64,000 nt of DNA from Candidatus Mediterraneibacter intestinipullorum (GCA_019118665.1 DWYM01000045.1:1-64000); one strand, 5' to 3'. Counted from the first letter of the stretch, positions 48,282 to 58,549 are shown. Numbers and translations are program-made. The notes: generated by a model not told the origin, from the letters alone.

Positions 48282-49015
48282 GTGGAAAAGTTGCAGTAGT
48301 CACAGGCGCTTCACGCGGGATCGGGAGAGCTGTGGCGGTCAAGCTGGCGTCAGAAGGCGCTGCGGTGGTCATCAACTATAACGGATCTAAGGATCGCGCG
48401 GAGGAAGTGAAAAAGGAGATCGAGGAAGCGGGCGGCAAGGCAGAGATCCGTCAGTGCAATGTCTCTGATTACGCTGCGTGTGAGGAAATGTTTAAAGAGA
48501 TCATCGCTGAATTAGGAAGCGTGGATATCCTCGTAAATAATGCGGGAATCACAAGGGATGGTCTTCTGATGAAGATGTCTGAGGAAGACTATGATGCAGT
48601 GCTGGATACGAACCTGAAGGGAACGTTCAACTGCATCCGTTTTGTGGCAAGGCAGATGATCAAACAGAGGAGCGGACGCATCATCAACATGGCGTCTGTG
48701 TCCGGTGTTCTCGGAAATGCGGGGCAGGCAAATTACTCTGCGTCAAAGGCAGGTGTGATCGGGCTGACAAAGTCTGCGGCAAGAGAGCTGGCAAGCCGTG
48801 GGATCACAGTCAACGCTGTGGCGCCCGGATTTATCAACACGGAGATGACGGAAGTGCTGTCCGATAAGGTGAAGGAAGGCGCGGTGGTGCAGATACCGCT
48901 GGGCAGATTCGGAGAGACAGAAGATATCTCAAATGCAGTGGCATTCCTGGCGTCAGACGAGGCACGGTATATAACGGGACAGGTGCTTAATGTAGACGGC
49001 GGAATGGCGATGTAG
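48275..49015 (+). CDS. fabG: 3-oxoacyl-ACP reductase
   Basis: 246 aa SDR enzyme. NADPH-binding [13 protein letters not shown], and catalytic YSASKAG are present; it reduces the ketoacyl-ACP. Last gene before a 357-bp gap that carries the big palindromic element. Confidence 0.96.
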   Translation: MLSGKVAVVTGASRGIGRAVAVKLASEGAAVVINYNGSKDRAEEVKKEIEEAGGKAEIRQCNVSDYAACEEMFKEIIAELGSVDILVNNAGITRDGLLMKMSEEDYDAVLDTNLKGTFNCIRFVARQMIKQRSGRIINMASVSGVLGNAGQANYSASKAGVIGLTKSAARELASRGITVNAVAPGFINTEMTEVLSDKVKEGAVVQIPLGRFGETEDISNAVAFLASDEARYITGQVLNVDGGMAM

Positions 49016-49372
49016 CATTGATAGGACTTTTTGGGAGGTTTCCGCCGGGATGGGCTGTGTTGTCCCTGCGGACGCGCTCTCGCTCAGGCCGGAACGCAGC
49101 GGTACTAAGGCTGCAAAGGACGCAGCCTTAGTACCGGCGTTCCTCTACGGTCCTTAGTGACAACACAGACCGTCCCGGCTTCGCAGTCCTCAAAAGAGAA
49201 CTAGATCTTACCGGAAGAGGATGTGAAGGTGGGAGGAGGCTGCTTTGCTCCCTCCCCCATATTAGCAAGTGGAAATGGAAAATTCGAGGGTTTTCCCACA
49301 AGCAGAATGTTTGGATTTGAATGGATAGGACGGACGGTTTGGGGTCTGTTTTGGAAAGGATAAGGGTTTAAG
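49016..49372 (+). repeat. Gene-free 357-bp gap with a 136-bp palindromic element
   Basis: Outer stem 49044-49064 pairs with 49159-49179 over 21 bp (one mismatch, one G-T). Inner stems: GGAACGC/GCGTTCC (49091-49097, 49137-49143) and a perfect 14-bp stem GGTACTAAGGCTGC/GCAGCCTTAGTACC (49101-49114, 49122-49135). The arms are separated by GC-rich spacers. A smaller GGGAGGAG/CTCCCTCC hairpin lies at about 49232-49256. It is not a standard terminator as no T run follows; it looks like an inserted palindromic repeat. Confidence 0.8.
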
Positions 49373-50611
49373 ATGAAGAGAAGAGTTGTGGTTACTGGGC
49401 TTGGAGCTGTGACGCCGATCGGAAATACGGTGGAGGAGTTTTGGGCCGGCATTAAGGAAGGCAAGGTCGGCATTGGACCGATCACCAAGTTTGACGCGTC
49501 TGAGTTTAAGGTGCAGATAGCGGCTGAGGTGAAGGACTTCGTGGCAAAGGAGCGGATGGACTTTAAGGCGGCGAAGAGGATGGAGCTGTTCTCACAGTAT
49601 GCGGTGGCTGCGGCGAAGGAAGCGTTCGAGGACGCGGGGCTGGACATGGAGAAAGAAGATGCGTACCGGGTGGGCGTGATCGTGGGTTCCGGTATCGGAA
49701 GCCTGCAGTGTGTAGAGACGAACTATGAGAAGATCCTGACAAAGGGACCGAACAAGGTGAATCCGCTGATGGTCCCGCTCATGATATCCAACATGGCGGC
49801 AGGAAACATATCCATCTGCCTTGGCCTGAAGGGAAAATGTACAAATGTGGTGACAGCCTGCGCTTCCGGCACCCACTGTATCGGAGACGCGTTCCGCGCC
49901 ATCCAGTACGGAGATGCGGATGTGATGGTGGCGGGCGGTACAGAGTCTTCTGTGTGCCCCACAGGTATCGCGGGCTTTACGGCCCTGACCGCGCTGTCCA
50001 CGACAAATGATCCGAAATGCGCTTCCCGGCCTTTTGATAAGGACAGAGACGGATTTGTCCTTGGCGAGGGAGCAGGTATCGTGGTCCTGGAGGAGCTGGA
50101 GCATGCGAAGGCGAGAGGCGCCAGGATATACGCGGAGCTGGTCGGTTATGGAGCGACCGGGGACGCGTACCACATCACTTCACCGTCAGAGGACGGAGAA
50201 GGCGCTGGAATGGCGATGAAGCTGGCTATGCAGGAGGCGGGCGCGGCGCCGGAGCAGATCGACTATGTCAATGCTCACGGAACAAGCACCCACCACAATG
50301 ACCTCTTTGAGACAAAGGCCATCAAGTTTGCCCTCGGCGATGCTGCAAAGGATGTTGTAATAAATTCTACCAAGTCCATGATCGGTCATCTGCTCGGGGC
50401 AGCAGGCGGTGTGGAGTTCGTCGTATGCGTAAAGAGCATTGAGGACGGATTCATCCACCAGACAATGGGAACAGAGAACGTGGACCCGGAGTGCGACCTG
50501 AACTATGCGGTGGGCGCTCCGGTGGAGAAGGACGTGAACTATGTGCTCACCAACTCCCTCGGATTCGGCGGGCACAACGCGACACTGCTGTTAAAAAAAT
50601 ATGAAGGGTAA
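49373..50611 (+). CDS. fabF: 3-oxoacyl-ACP synthase II
   Basis: 412 aa elongating condensing enzyme. Catalytic Cys in TACASGTH and His in AHGTSTHHND and IGHLLGAAG. AAAGGATAAGGG precedes ATG 49373. Confidence 0.96.
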   Translation: MKRRVVVTGLGAVTPIGNTVEEFWAGIKEGKVGIGPITKFDASEFKVQIAAEVKDFVAKERMDFKAAKRMELFSQYAVAAAKEAFEDAGLDMEKEDAYRVGVIVGSGIGSLQCVETNYEKILTKGPNKVNPLMVPLMISNMAAGNISICLGLKGKCTNVVTACASGTHCIGDAFRAIQYGDADVMVAGGTESSVCPTGIAGFTALTALSTTNDPKCASRPFDKDRDGFVLGEGAGIVVLEELEHAKARGARIYAELVGYGATGDAYHITSPSEDGEGAGMAMKLAMQEAGAAPEQIDYVNAHGTSTHHNDLFETKAIKFALGDAAKDVVINSTKSMIGHLLGAAGGVEFVVCVKSIEDGFIHQTMGTENVDPECDLNYAVGAPVEKDVNYVLTNSLGFGGHNATLLLKKYEG

Positions 50612-50623
50612 GAGGTGTAAAGG

Positions 50624-51142
50624 ATGAAAGTAGAACAGGTATTAGAACTGGTCAAGGCTGTTTCGGATTCAGCTCTTACAGAGTTTAAATATGAGGAGGA
50701 CGGCGTAAAGCTTTCCCTGAAAAAGACATGCGACAAGATCGTACAGATACAGGCACCGGCAGCTCCGGGAGCGGTTCCTGCGGCACCTGCGATGGCTCCG
50801 GCAGTTTCGGGATCAGTTCCTGCGGCGCCCTCACCTGCGGCAGCGGCTCCGGGAGCAGCTCCCGCGGCTGAGGCGGCAGACAGAGGAAACGCTGGGAACG
50901 CCCCGGCGGGGAAGGTCGTCAAGTCACCGCTTGTAGGTACATTTTACGCGGCTCCGGCTGAGGACGCAGAGCCTTTTGTGAAAGTAGGCGACAGTGTAAA
51001 AGAGGGGCAGGTGCTTGCCATTGTTGAGGCGATGAAGCTGATGAATGAGATCGAGAGCGATTTCACAGGCACAGTGGCGGAGATCCTTGTTGAGAACGGC
51101 GAGGCAGTGGAGTACGGACAGCCCCTGTTCGTTATAAGCTAG
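50624..51142 (+). CDS. accB: Biotin carboxyl carrier protein of acetyl-CoA carboxylase
   Basis: 172 aa: N-terminal dimer region, a long Ala/Pro linker (about 48-90) and the C-terminal biotinyl domain with Lys138 in AMKLM. Biotinylated by BirA elsewhere; carries CO2 between AccC and AccDA. Confidence 0.95.
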   Translation: MKVEQVLELVKAVSDSALTEFKYEEDGVKLSLKKTCDKIVQIQAPAAPGAVPAAPAMAPAVSGSVPAAPSPAAAAPGAAPAAEAADRGNAGNAPAGKVVKSPLVGTFYAAPAEDAEPFVKVGDSVKEGQVLAIVEAMKLMNEIESDFTGTVAEILVENGEAVEYGQPLFVIS

Positions 51143-51164
51143 TACAGGAAAGGTGCAGGGTATT

Positions 51165-51596
51165 ATGAACAGTTTAAATGTTGAACAGATCCAGGAGATC
51201 ATCCCCCACAGACATCCGTTCCTCCTGATCGATAAGATCGAGGACTATGTGCCGGGGGAATATGCGGTGGGATATAAGGCAGTCACATTCCGCGAAGACT
51301 TCTTCAAGGGACATTTTCCGCAGAAGGCGGTGATGCCGGGAGTGCTCATCCTTGAGGCGCTCGCCCAGACAGGAGCGGTGGCGATTTTGAGCATGCCCGA
51401 GAACGAGGGAAAGATCGCGTTTTTCGGCGGTGTACAGAAATGCCGTTTTAAAGGGATGGTATTCCCCGGGGACACACTGAAACTGGAAACCAGTATCATC
51501 AGGAGCAAGGGACCGGTCGGAGTGGGCCAGGCGACGGCTTATGTTGACGGAAAGGTAGTTGTCAGCGCGGAGCTGACATTCATGGTAGGAGAGTAG
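51165..51596 (+). CDS. fabZ: 3-hydroxyacyl-ACP dehydratase
   Basis: 143 aa hot-dog fold with the catalytic His in [11 protein letters not shown] and Glu in [10 protein letters not shown]. Start 51165 ([10 protein letters not shown]) chosen because IIPHRHPF then sits at the usual distance. Dehydrates hydroxyacyl-ACP to the FabK substrate. Confidence 0.95.
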   Translation: MNSLNVEQIQEIIPHRHPFLLIDKIEDYVPGEYAVGYKAVTFREDFFKGHFPQKAVMPGVLILEALAQTGAVAILSMPENEGKIAFFGGVQKCRFKGMVFPGDTLKLETSIIRSKGPVGVGQATAYVDGKVVVSAELTFMVGE

Positions 51597-51603
51597 CATA
51601 GAA

Positions 51604-52938
51604 ATGATTGGAAAAGTATTGATCGCAAACCGCGGGGAGATCGCTGTCAGGATCATCCGCGCGTGCCGCGAGATGGGGATAGAGACGGTCGCGGTATATT
51701 CGGAGGCGGACCGGGAAGCGCTGCACACGCAGCTTGCGGATGAGGCAGTCTGTATCGGACCCGCGCCCTCTTCAGAGAGTTATCTGAACATGCACAACAT
51801 CATCAGCGCCACGCTGATATCAGGGGCGGACACGATCCATCCGGGTTTTGGGTTCTTGTCGGAGAACAGTAAGTTCGCGGAGCTGTGCGAACAGTGCAAT
51901 ATTACGTTTATCGGTCCCAGGTCGGAAGTCATCCAGAGCCTGGGGAATAAGTCCGAAGCGAGAAATACGATGATCAATGCGGGAGTTCCGGTCATACCCG
52001 GGAGCAAGGAACCCATCTTTGACGCGGAGACCGGAGCGCGGACCGCGGCTGAGATCGGGTATCCGGTTATCGTCAAGGCGGCGCTCGGCGGCGGCGGAAA
52101 AGGGATGCGCGTGGCTGAGACGCCGGAAGAATTTGCGAACAGCTTTAACACGGCGCAGAAGGAAGCTCAGATGGCGTTCGGGGACAACACCATGTACATT
52201 GAACATTTCGTGCAGCATCCGCGCCATATCGAGTTTCAGATCCTTGCGGACGAGCACGGCAATGTGATCCACCTGGGTGAGCGTGACTGTTCCATCCAGA
52301 GAAACCATCAGAAGATGATCGAGGAGTCTCCGTCCGCCGCGCTGAACCCGGAACTTCGCCAGAAGATGGGAGAGGCGGCCGTGAAGGCGGCAAAGGCGGC
52401 TCGTTACACCAATGCCGGGACCATAGAGTTCCTGCTGGAGAAGAATGGGAATTTCTATTTCATGGAAATGAATACCAGGATCCAGGTAGAGCATCCGGTG
52501 ACAGAGTGGGTGACAGGGATCGATCTCATCAAGGAGCAGATCCGCATCGCGGATGGGCAGCCGTTAAGCTGCAGACAGGAAGACGTCCATATTACAGGAC
52601 ATGCTATTGAGTGCAGGATAAACGCAGAGAATCCGGCAAAGAACTTTCGTCCTTCGCCGGGGACCATCACAGATATGTACCTTCCGGGCGGGAAGGGCGT
52701 GCGGATCGACGCGGCGATTTACAGCGGATATACAGTTCCGCCCTACTATGATTCCATGCTGGCGAAGCTGATCGTCCACGCGAAGAACCGCAGTGAGGCG
52801 ATCAAGAAAATGCGGAGCGCCCTGGGAGAAGTGATCATTGAAGGGATTGATACGAATGTAGACTACCAGTATGAAATCCTGAACCATCCGGATTTCATAA
52901 GCGGGAATATCGATATTGAATTTATTGAAAATATGTGA
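51604..52938 (+). CDS. accC: Biotin carboxylase
   Basis: 444 aa ATP-grasp enzyme. GGGGKGM phosphate loop, the [14 protein letters not shown] core and FIGPRSEVI are diagnostic. Carboxylates biotin on AccB using ATP and bicarbonate. 7 bp after fabZ. Confidence 0.97.
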   Translation: MIGKVLIANRGEIAVRIIRACREMGIETVAVYSEADREALHTQLADEAVCIGPAPSSESYLNMHNIISATLISGADTIHPGFGFLSENSKFAELCEQCNITFIGPRSEVIQSLGNKSEARNTMINAGVPVIPGSKEPIFDAETGARTAAEIGYPVIVKAALGGGGKGMRVAETPEEFANSFNTAQKEAQMAFGDNTMYIEHFVQHPRHIEFQILADEHGNVIHLGERDCSIQRNHQKMIEESPSAALNPELRQKMGEAAVKAAKAARYTNAGTIEFLLEKNGNFYFMEMNTRIQVEHPVTEWVTGIDLIKEQIRIADGQPLSCRQEDVHITGHAIECRINAENPAKNFRPSPGTITDMYLPGGKGVRIDAAIYSGYTVPPYYDSMLAKLIVHAKNRSEAIKKMRSALGEVIIEGIDTNVDYQYEILNHPDFISGNIDIEFIENM

Positions 52939-52957
52939 ATTGTCAGATAATGGCGGC

Positions 52958-52998
52958 AAAAGGGGTCAGGCCCCTCCTGGGAGGGGGCTGACCCCTTT
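52958..52998. repeat. Long GC hairpin between accC and accDA
   Basis: AAAGGGGTCAG (52959-52969) pairs with CTGACCCCTTT (52988-52998), with inner GCCCCTCC/GGAGGGGGC. On one reading it ends in TTT, but the strand continues into the operon, so it may be a partial attenuator or a dispersed palindrome. Confidence 0.65.
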
Positions 52999-53036
52999 CA
53001 GAAAACAGCTGATACCTTCAGGAGGTTTAAACGCAT

Positions 53037-54734
53037 ATGAAGCTAAAAGATATGTTCAAGAAAACCAATAACAGGTCTTATTATATATCACTGAAGACCG
53101 GCAGGCCGGAAGTGCCGGCAGGTCTGCTGCGCAAGTGCAACAAGTGCGGCGCGGCGATCATAGCGGAGGATGTGAAGAAAGAATACTATATCTGTCCGAA
53201 ATGTCACGGATATTTCCGCATCCACGCATACCGCCGGATCGAAATACTGGCAGATGAAGGTTCATTTGAAGAGTGGGACAAGGAGATGGAATTTGTCAAT
53301 CCTCTGGACTTCAGGGGATATGAGGAAAAGGTTGCCCGCCTGAAGGAACAGACGAACTTAGATGAAGCGGTCGTGACCGGGAAGGTCATGATCAACGGCA
53401 ATCCCGCGGTGGTGGGTGTATGCGATGGAAGGTTTATGATGGCGAGCATGGGGCACATCGTGGGCGAGAAGATCACGAGGGCAGTTGAAAGAGCCACGGA
53501 GGAGAAGCTCCCGGTCATTATCTTTACCTGTTCCGGAGGGGCGAGGATGCAGGAAGGCATCGTCTCCCTGATGCAGATGGCGAAGACGTCCGCGGCCCTG
53601 AAGCGTCACAGCGACGCGGGGCAGCTCTATATTTCCGTCCTGACGGACCCCACCACAGGAGGGGTGACGGCGAGCTTTGCCATGCTGGGCGATATTATAC
53701 TGGCAGAGCCCAGGGCGCTGGTCGGATTTGCCGGACCGCGCGTCATTGAACAGACCATTGGGCAGAAGCTTCCGAAAGGGTTCCAGCGTTCAGAATTTCT
53801 CCTTGACCATGGGTTCGTGGACCGCATCGTGGAGAGGGAGGAAATGAAGGACGTGCTCACTCATATCCTGGAGATGCACAGCGGCAAAGCGGCTTCTCAT
53901 GCTCTCTCTGATACATCCGATGGAGAGCCTGTGGCCTCAAATGTCAAGAAAGATCTCACGGCATGGGAGAGGGTCCAGCTCTCCAGAAAAAAGGACCGTC
54001 CTGTTGGGACAGATTATATTGAAAAGCTGTTTACGGATTTTATGGAGTTCCATGGAGACCGCTATTTTAAGGACGATCACGCAATTGTGGGCGGTATCGC
54101 GTATTTTCACGGTATGCCTGTGACAGTGATCGCCCAGGCAAAAGGAAAGACGACAAAGGAGAATCTGGACAGGAATTTCTCCATGCCTTCGCCGGAGGGA
54201 TACAGAAAGGCGCTCCGGCTGATGAGGCAGGCGGAAAAATTCGGACGCCCGGTCATCTGCTTTGTGGACACTCCGGGAGCCTTCTGCGGGCTTGAAGCAG
54301 AGGAGAGAGGACAGGGAGAAGCCATCGCAAGAAATCTGTTTGAGCTCTCCGGGCTGAAAGTCCCGGTCCTCTCTGTTGTGATAGGAGAAGGAGGAAGCGG
54401 CGGAGCCCTGGCTATGGCTGTGGCGGACGAAGTCTGGATGCTGGAGAACGCTATTTATTCTGTCCTGTCTCCAGAAGGATTCGCGAGTATCCTCTGGAAG
54501 GACAGCAAGCGTGCCAGCGAGGCGGCGGAGGTCATGAAGCTGACCGCTCAGGATCTGGAAGGTCTGGGTGTCGTGGAGCAGGTGATCGCTGAGCCGGAGG
54601 AATTCACCGGGGCAAATCTGGACTCTGTGTGCAGGGACATGGACAGGAAGATGGAGGCGTTCCTTGAGAAATACTGCGCCATGGACGCGGAGGAACTGAC
54701 AGCAAAGCGGTATGACAGATTCCGCAGGATATGA
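53037..54734 (+). CDS. accDA: Acetyl-CoA carboxylase carboxyltransferase, fused beta-alpha
   Basis: 565 aa. Residues about 1-285 are the beta subunit with zinc finger CNKCGA...CPKCHG and GGARMQEG; about 300-565 are the alpha subunit with FVDTPGA and GEGGSGGAL. In most bacteria these are two proteins. A single fused subunit fixes the 1:1 ratio. AGGAGGTTTAAACGC precedes the start. Confidence 0.95.
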   Translation: MKLKDMFKKTNNRSYYISLKTGRPEVPAGLLRKCNKCGAAIIAEDVKKEYYICPKCHGYFRIHAYRRIEILADEGSFEEWDKEMEFVNPLDFRGYEEKVARLKEQTNLDEAVVTGKVMINGNPAVVGVCDGRFMMASMGHIVGEKITRAVERATEEKLPVIIFTCSGGARMQEGIVSLMQMAKTSAALKRHSDAGQLYISVLTDPTTGGVTASFAMLGDIILAEPRALVGFAGPRVIEQTIGQKLPKGFQRSEFLLDHGFVDRIVEREEMKDVLTHILEMHSGKAASHALSDTSDGEPVASNVKKDLTAWERVQLSRKKDRPVGTDYIEKLFTDFMEFHGDRYFKDDHAIVGGIAYFHGMPVTVIAQAKGKTTKENLDRNFSMPSPEGYRKALRLMRQAEKFGRPVICFVDTPGAFCGLEAEERGQGEAIARNLFELSGLKVPVLSVVIGEGGSGGALAMAVADEVWMLENAIYSVLSPEGFASILWKDSKRASEAAEVMKLTAQDLEGLGVVEQVIAEPEEFTGANLDSVCRDMDRKMEAFLEKYCAMDAEELTAKRYDRFRRI

Positions 54735-54767
54735 TACCCGGCGGGAAACAGCCGTCAGCTGATCGTC

Positions 54768-54873
54768 AGACAGGAAATAGATGTCAGACAGAAATAGATG
54801 TCAGACTGGAAATAAATCCATACAGGAAATGGCTATCATACAGGAAATATTCAACAGACAAGAAATGTGAGGA
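54768..54873 (+). repeat. Six degenerate 17-18-bp tandem repeats
   Basis: Units based on CAGACAGGAAATAGATGT run from 54768 to 54873 (starts 54768, 54786, 54803, 54820, 54838, 54856). The last unit supplies the GTGAGGA ribosome site of the next gene, and CAGACATGAAAA after it resembles a seventh unit. Confidence 0.75.
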
Positions 54874-54878
54874 CAGAC

Positions 54879-55931
54879 ATGAAAAATATCAGAATTGGTG
54901 AAAAGATCACCCGCATTCCCCTGATACAGGGCGGAATGGGAGTGGGCATCAGCCTTGGGAGGCTGGCGGGAACAGTGGCGCGGGAGGGCGGTATCGGCAT
55001 CATTTCCAGCGCCCAGATCGGCTACAGGGAGAAAGACTTTGACAGAGCGCCTGCAGAGGCGAATCTCAGGGCGATCGCGAGCGAAATGCTCCGGGCAAGG
55101 AAAATCTCTCCCGAAGGGATCATAGGTTTTAACATAATGACTGCCTTAAAGGAACATGCGGATCATGTGAAAGCAGCCGTCAAGGCAGGGGCGGATATCA
55201 TTATTTCAGGAGCAGGACTTCCTACGGAGCTTCCTGCCCTGACAGAAGGGAGCAGGACGAAGATAGCGCCCATTGTCTCTACTGACAAATCGGCCAACGT
55301 CATCCTGAAATACTGGGACAAAAAATATAAGAAGACGGCAGCTCTTGTCGTGATCGAAGGACCGGAGGCAGGAGGCCATCTCGGGTTTAGGAAGGAAGAG
55401 CTGGAAGGGTATACCCAGGACTCCTACGGACAGGAGATCAAGAAGATCATCGCCACGGTAAAGAAGTATGCGGAAAAATATGGCACAGAGATCCCGGTCG
55501 TAGTGGCAGGCGGTATCTATGACAGCAGCGACGTAAAACGGGTGATGGCCCTGGGGGCGGACGGCGTGCAGGTGGCGACACGGTTTGTCACCACAGAGGA
55601 ATGCGATGCGGATATCCGTTTCAAGGAGGCTTACATCAATGCTTCGGAAGAAGATATCATGATCGTAAAGAGCCCGGTCGGCATGCCGGGGAGGGCAATA
55701 CTGAATCCCCTGATGAAACAGGTGGCGGAAGGATGGCAGATCCCGCACAGCCCATGCCACAGATGTCTTTCAAAATGCAGTCCTGCGGAAATCCCATACT
55801 GCATTACAGACTGCCTTATCGAGGCTGTAAAAGGAAATGTGGAGAAAGGACTTTTGTTCTGCGGGGCAAAGGCCTGGAAAGCGAAAAAGATCGATACGGT
55901 CAGAGAAGCGGTACAGGAACTGTTTGCCTGA
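54879..55931 (+). CDS. FabK-like / nitronate monooxygenase paralogue
   Basis: 350 aa, FMN TIM-barrel: PLIQGGMGVGISLG at the N-terminus, VVAGGIYDSSDV and MALGADGVQVATRF. The C-terminus has a Cys-rich tail (HSPCHRCLSKCSP, IPYCITDCL), absent from FabK above, that could hold a metal or cluster. It may be a second enoyl reductase or a nitronate monooxygenase. Located in the fatty-acid operon just ahead of fabT, which favours a role in lipid metabolism. Confidence 0.8.
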   Translation: MKNIRIGEKITRIPLIQGGMGVGISLGRLAGTVAREGGIGIISSAQIGYREKDFDRAPAEANLRAIASEMLRARKISPEGIIGFNIMTALKEHADHVKAAVKAGADIIISGAGLPTELPALTEGSRTKIAPIVSTDKSANVILKYWDKKYKKTAALVVIEGPEAGGHLGFRKEELEGYTQDSYGQEIKKIIATVKKYAEKYGTEIPVVVAGGIYDSSDVKRVMALGADGVQVATRFVTTEECDADIRFKEAYINASEEDIMIVKSPVGMPGRAILNPLMKQVAEGWQIPHSPCHRCLSKCSPAEIPYCITDCLIEAVKGNVEKGLLFCGAKAWKAKKIDTVREAVQELFA

Positions 55932-55948
55932 CAGAAAGGAGGGAGGAT

Positions 55949-56392
55949 ATGGATCCGCGTGATACCATCAACGATATTCTGGTCAATTTGTTTAATGAAA
56001 TATGGAAGCTGGAAGAAGATGCCATCATAACCGAAGAGTTTAAGGATATCACAAACAACGACATGCATATCATAGAAGCTGTCGGGTTCTCGGGAGAGAA
56101 CACGATGTCGATGGTAGCGAAAAAGATGGGTATCACGGCGGGCTCTCTCACGACCGCGGTAAACGGTCTTGTCAATAAGAAATATGTGACACGCCAGAGA
56201 AGTGAACAGGACAGGCGGGTTATTTTTCTCAGGCTTACGGAAAAGGGAGTCAGGGCATATGAGCACCATCAGGAATATCACCGCCAGATGACAGACGCAG
56301 TGATCGGTACCCTGGAAGAGAACGAGATACCGGTTCTTGTGAAAACCCTGAAGGGGCTGTCGGAATTTTTCAGAGGCTATAAAAAAGTTTGA
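55949..56392 (+). CDS. fabT: FabT-type MarR regulator
   Basis: 147 aa. Winged helix of the MarR class (MVAKKMGITAGSLTTAVNGL and VTRQRSEQDRRVIFLRL). In other Firmicutes FabT with acyl-ACP represses fab genes; the matching operator lies before fabH. Here it is last in the operon instead of first. GGAGGGAGGATAT includes the ribosome site. Confidence 0.82.
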   Translation: MDPRDTINDILVNLFNEIWKLEEDAIITEEFKDITNNDMHIIEAVGFSGENTMSMVAKKMGITAGSLTTAVNGLVNKKYVTRQRSEQDRRVIFLRLTEKGVRAYEHHQEYHRQMTDAVIGTLEENEIPVLVKTLKGLSEFFRGYKKV

Positions 56393-56417
56393 CCTTTTTG
56401 CTAAAATGATGTACAAT
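56389..56417 (+). promoter_or_regulatory. Promoter of the Lys/Ala-rich gene
   Basis: TTGACC (56389-56394), 17-bp spacer, TACAAT (56412-56417). Confidence 0.7.
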
Positions 56418-56522
56418 CCCTATGGAACTTTGAGGATTGGGTTGAATATTTGAGGGCACTGACATCCATACAGATGCCAATGTCGAAAATACTTGGTTGT
56501 ATTATTTTAGGAGGGAACAAGT

Positions 56523-57008
56523 ATGGCATTAAAGAAGGCAAATTCAACAACAAAAGCAGCAGCAAAAAAAGAGGCCGCGGTAAAAGCTGAACCGGTAAAA
56601 GCAGCAGAGAAAGCAGTAAAGGCGGAATCTGCAAAGGCTATCGAGACAAAGAAGGACACAACGAAAAAGCTTGAGACAAAAGCAGCAGTCTTAGTAGACA
56701 CACCGGCAGCAAAGACAGAAGAAAAGCCAGCTGCAAAAAAAGCTCCAGCAAAGAAAGCGGCAGCGAAAAAAACGCCAGCGAGAAAAACGACGGCAAAAAA
56801 AGCAGAGCTGAAGACAGAGATGTTCCTTCAGTTTGCGGGAAAAGAGTACACAGAAAAAGAGATCCTTCAGAAAGTAAAAGACATCTGGACAAAAGTCCTG
56901 AAGAACAAGGTGGGCGATATGAAAGATGTCAAGATCTATCTGAAACCGGAAGAGTCAGCAGCGTACTATGTAGTGAACGGCGACACGACAGGAAAGGTAG
57001 AACTGTAA
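56523..57008 (+). CDS. Lys/Ala-rich protein, DUF6465-like
   Basis: 161 aa. The first 100 residues are a low-complexity Lys/Ala/Thr run (AKKAPAKKAAAKK) like histone H1 tails; the last 60 form a small domain (FLQFAGKEYTEKEILQKVKD in parts FLQFAGKEY and TEKEILQKVKD; VKIYLKPEESAAYYVVNGD in parts) like DUF6465 proteins of Lachnospiraceae. Probably nucleoid-linked by charge; that is inference. GGAGGGAAC precedes the start. Confidence 0.75.
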   Translation: MALKKANSTTKAAAKKEAAVKAEPVKAAEKAVKAESAKAIETKKDTTKKLETKAAVLVDTPAAKTEEKPAAKKAPAKKAAAKKTPARKTTAKKAELKTEMFLQFAGKEYTEKEILQKVKDIWTKVLKNKVGDMKDVKIYLKPEESAAYYVVNGDTTGKVEL

Positions 57009-57039
57009 GGTTAAAAATATACAAAAGAGAAAACAGGCT

Positions 57040-57096
57040 CCTCTCTGCATCAGGGAAGTTTCCTCATGGGAAATTTCATATGCAGGGGGGATTTTT
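57040..57096 (+). terminator. Terminator after the Lys/Ala-rich gene
   Basis: CCTCTCTGCAT (57040-57050) and ATGCAGGGGGG (57080-57090) pair over 11 bp with two G-U, with an inner TTTCC/GGGAAA hairpin, then ATTTTTC. Confidence 0.75.
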
Positions 57097-57201
57097 CTTT
57101 CTGTGTATTGTGCTATAATGGGAGAGGAGCGGGGAAATGCAGAGCTGGCGGAACAGCGAAGCCCCGAAAAATCGACAGAGCGGAAAAGGGAGACGAAAGC
57201 G

Positions 57202-57810
57202 GTGGACGAAAGAATAAGGAAAGAAAAGGAACGGCTGGAGCAGCAGATCCGGTTTATCACAGAGGTGGATAAGGTGAAAAATATTTTCCGCCAGACTTAT
57301 CTCGCGGACGGAAAGCGGAAAGAAAATGACGCCGAGCATTCCTGGCATCTGGCGCTCTCGGCGGTCCTTCTGAGGGAGCATATGAGAGAAGAGGTGGATC
57401 TGGAAAAGGTGATGATCATGGTCCTGATCCACGACCTTGTGGAAATTGACGCCGGGGATACTTACGCGTATGACGAGGCGGGTGCAGCCACAAAAAGAGA
57501 GCGGGAAGTTAAGGCGGCAGAGCGCATCTTCGGGCTTCTCCCGGAGGATCAGGGAAGTTATTTCCGTGCCCTGTGGGATGAGTTCGAGGAATATGAGACG
57601 GCGGACGCGAAATACGCCCATCTTCTGGATAATTTCCAGCCGCTTCTCCTAAATGACGCCTCAGAAGGAAAAAGCTGGGCAGAGCACGGTGTGCGAAAGT
57701 CTCAGGTCTGCAAACGCAATGCCCGCATCCGGGAGACATCAGAGCCGGTGTGGGAGAAGATGCTGGAGATCATGGATAAGCATGTGGAGAAGGGGAATTT
57801 GGATGTTTGA
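57202..57810 (+). CDS. HD-domain hydrolase (YfbR-type)
   Basis: 202 aa from GTG 57202 (VDERIRKEKERL) with GGGAG before it; earlier in-frame ATGs precede or overlap a TATAAT box at 57114. Contains the metal ligands of the HD fold: the His in AEHSWHLA, HD in LIHDLVEID, and a later Asp. Relatives remove phosphate from deoxynucleotides. Overlaps the sirtuin start by 8 bp. Confidence 0.8.
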   Translation: MDERIRKEKERLEQQIRFITEVDKVKNIFRQTYLADGKRKENDAEHSWHLALSAVLLREHMREEVDLEKVMIMVLIHDLVEIDAGDTYAYDEAGAATKREREVKAAERIFGLLPEDQGSYFRALWDEFEEYETADAKYAHLLDNFQPLLLNDASEGKSWAEHGVRKSQVCKRNARIRETSEPVWEKMLEIMDKHVEKGNLDV

Positions 57811-58528
57811 AAGAGAAACAGAACAGTTACAGAAAATCATTGATGAGAGCAGCCGCATCGTGTTTTTCGGTGGGGCCGGAGTTTCCACAGAGAGCGGGAT
57901 ACCGGATTTTCGCAGTGCGGACGGTATCTACCATCAGAAGTATAAATACTCCCCGGAACAGGTCGTAAGCCACAGCTTTTTTCTGAAGTACCCGGAAGCG
58001 TTTTATGAGTTTTACAGGGACAAAATGATGGCGCTGGACGCAAGGCCAAACTCCGCGCACAAAAAGCTGGCAGAGCTGGAAAATGCGGGGAAGCTCACAG
58101 CAGTAGTGACTCAGAACATCGATGGTCTCCATCAGGCTGCGGGGAGCCGGAATGTATTTGAACTTCATGGGAGCATTCACAGGAATTATTGCATGAAGTG
58201 CGGGAAATTTTATGACGCCCGCTATGTAAAGGAGCACAGCGGTGTGCCCAGATGTGAATGCGGCGGTATGATCAAGCCGGATGTGGTGCTCTATGAGGAG
58301 GAGCTGGATCAGGCTACCATACAGGGGGCTGTCCGCGCCATCGCGGAGGCGGACACTCTCATCATCGGCGGCACCTCCCTGGTCGTGTACCCGGCGGCAG
58401 GGTTTATCGACTACTTCAGGGGGAAACACCTGGTGGTGATCAATAAGTCAGAGACGGCCAGGGCCGTCCGGGCGGAGCTTGTCATCGCCGCGCCCATCGG
58501 GAAAATAATGGAAAAGCTCAGAGTATGA
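57803..58528 (+). CDS. cobB: NAD-dependent protein deacylase, sirtuin
   Basis: 241 aa. GAGVSTESGIPDFRS, TQNIDGLH, catalytic His in ELHGS and a zinc site with CMKCGKF and CECGG. Removes acyl groups from lysine with NAD. ATG 57803 follows GAAGGGGAATTTG. Coupled to the HD gene. Confidence 0.93.
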   Translation: MFERETEQLQKIIDESSRIVFFGGAGVSTESGIPDFRSADGIYHQKYKYSPEQVVSHSFFLKYPEAFYEFYRDKMMALDARPNSAHKKLAELENAGKLTAVVTQNIDGLHQAAGSRNVFELHGSIHRNYCMKCGKFYDARYVKEHSGVPRCECGGMIKPDVVLYEEELDQATIQGAVRAIAEADTLIIGGTSLVVYPAAGFIDYFRGKHLVVINKSETARAVRAELVIAAPIGKIMEKLRV

Positions 58529-58549
58529 CAGAAAACGTCTGGGCTTCTT

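Noticed and set aside
49592-50173. 193-codon minus-strand frame inside fabF
   Set aside because: Antisense shadow of a well-conserved enzyme gene.
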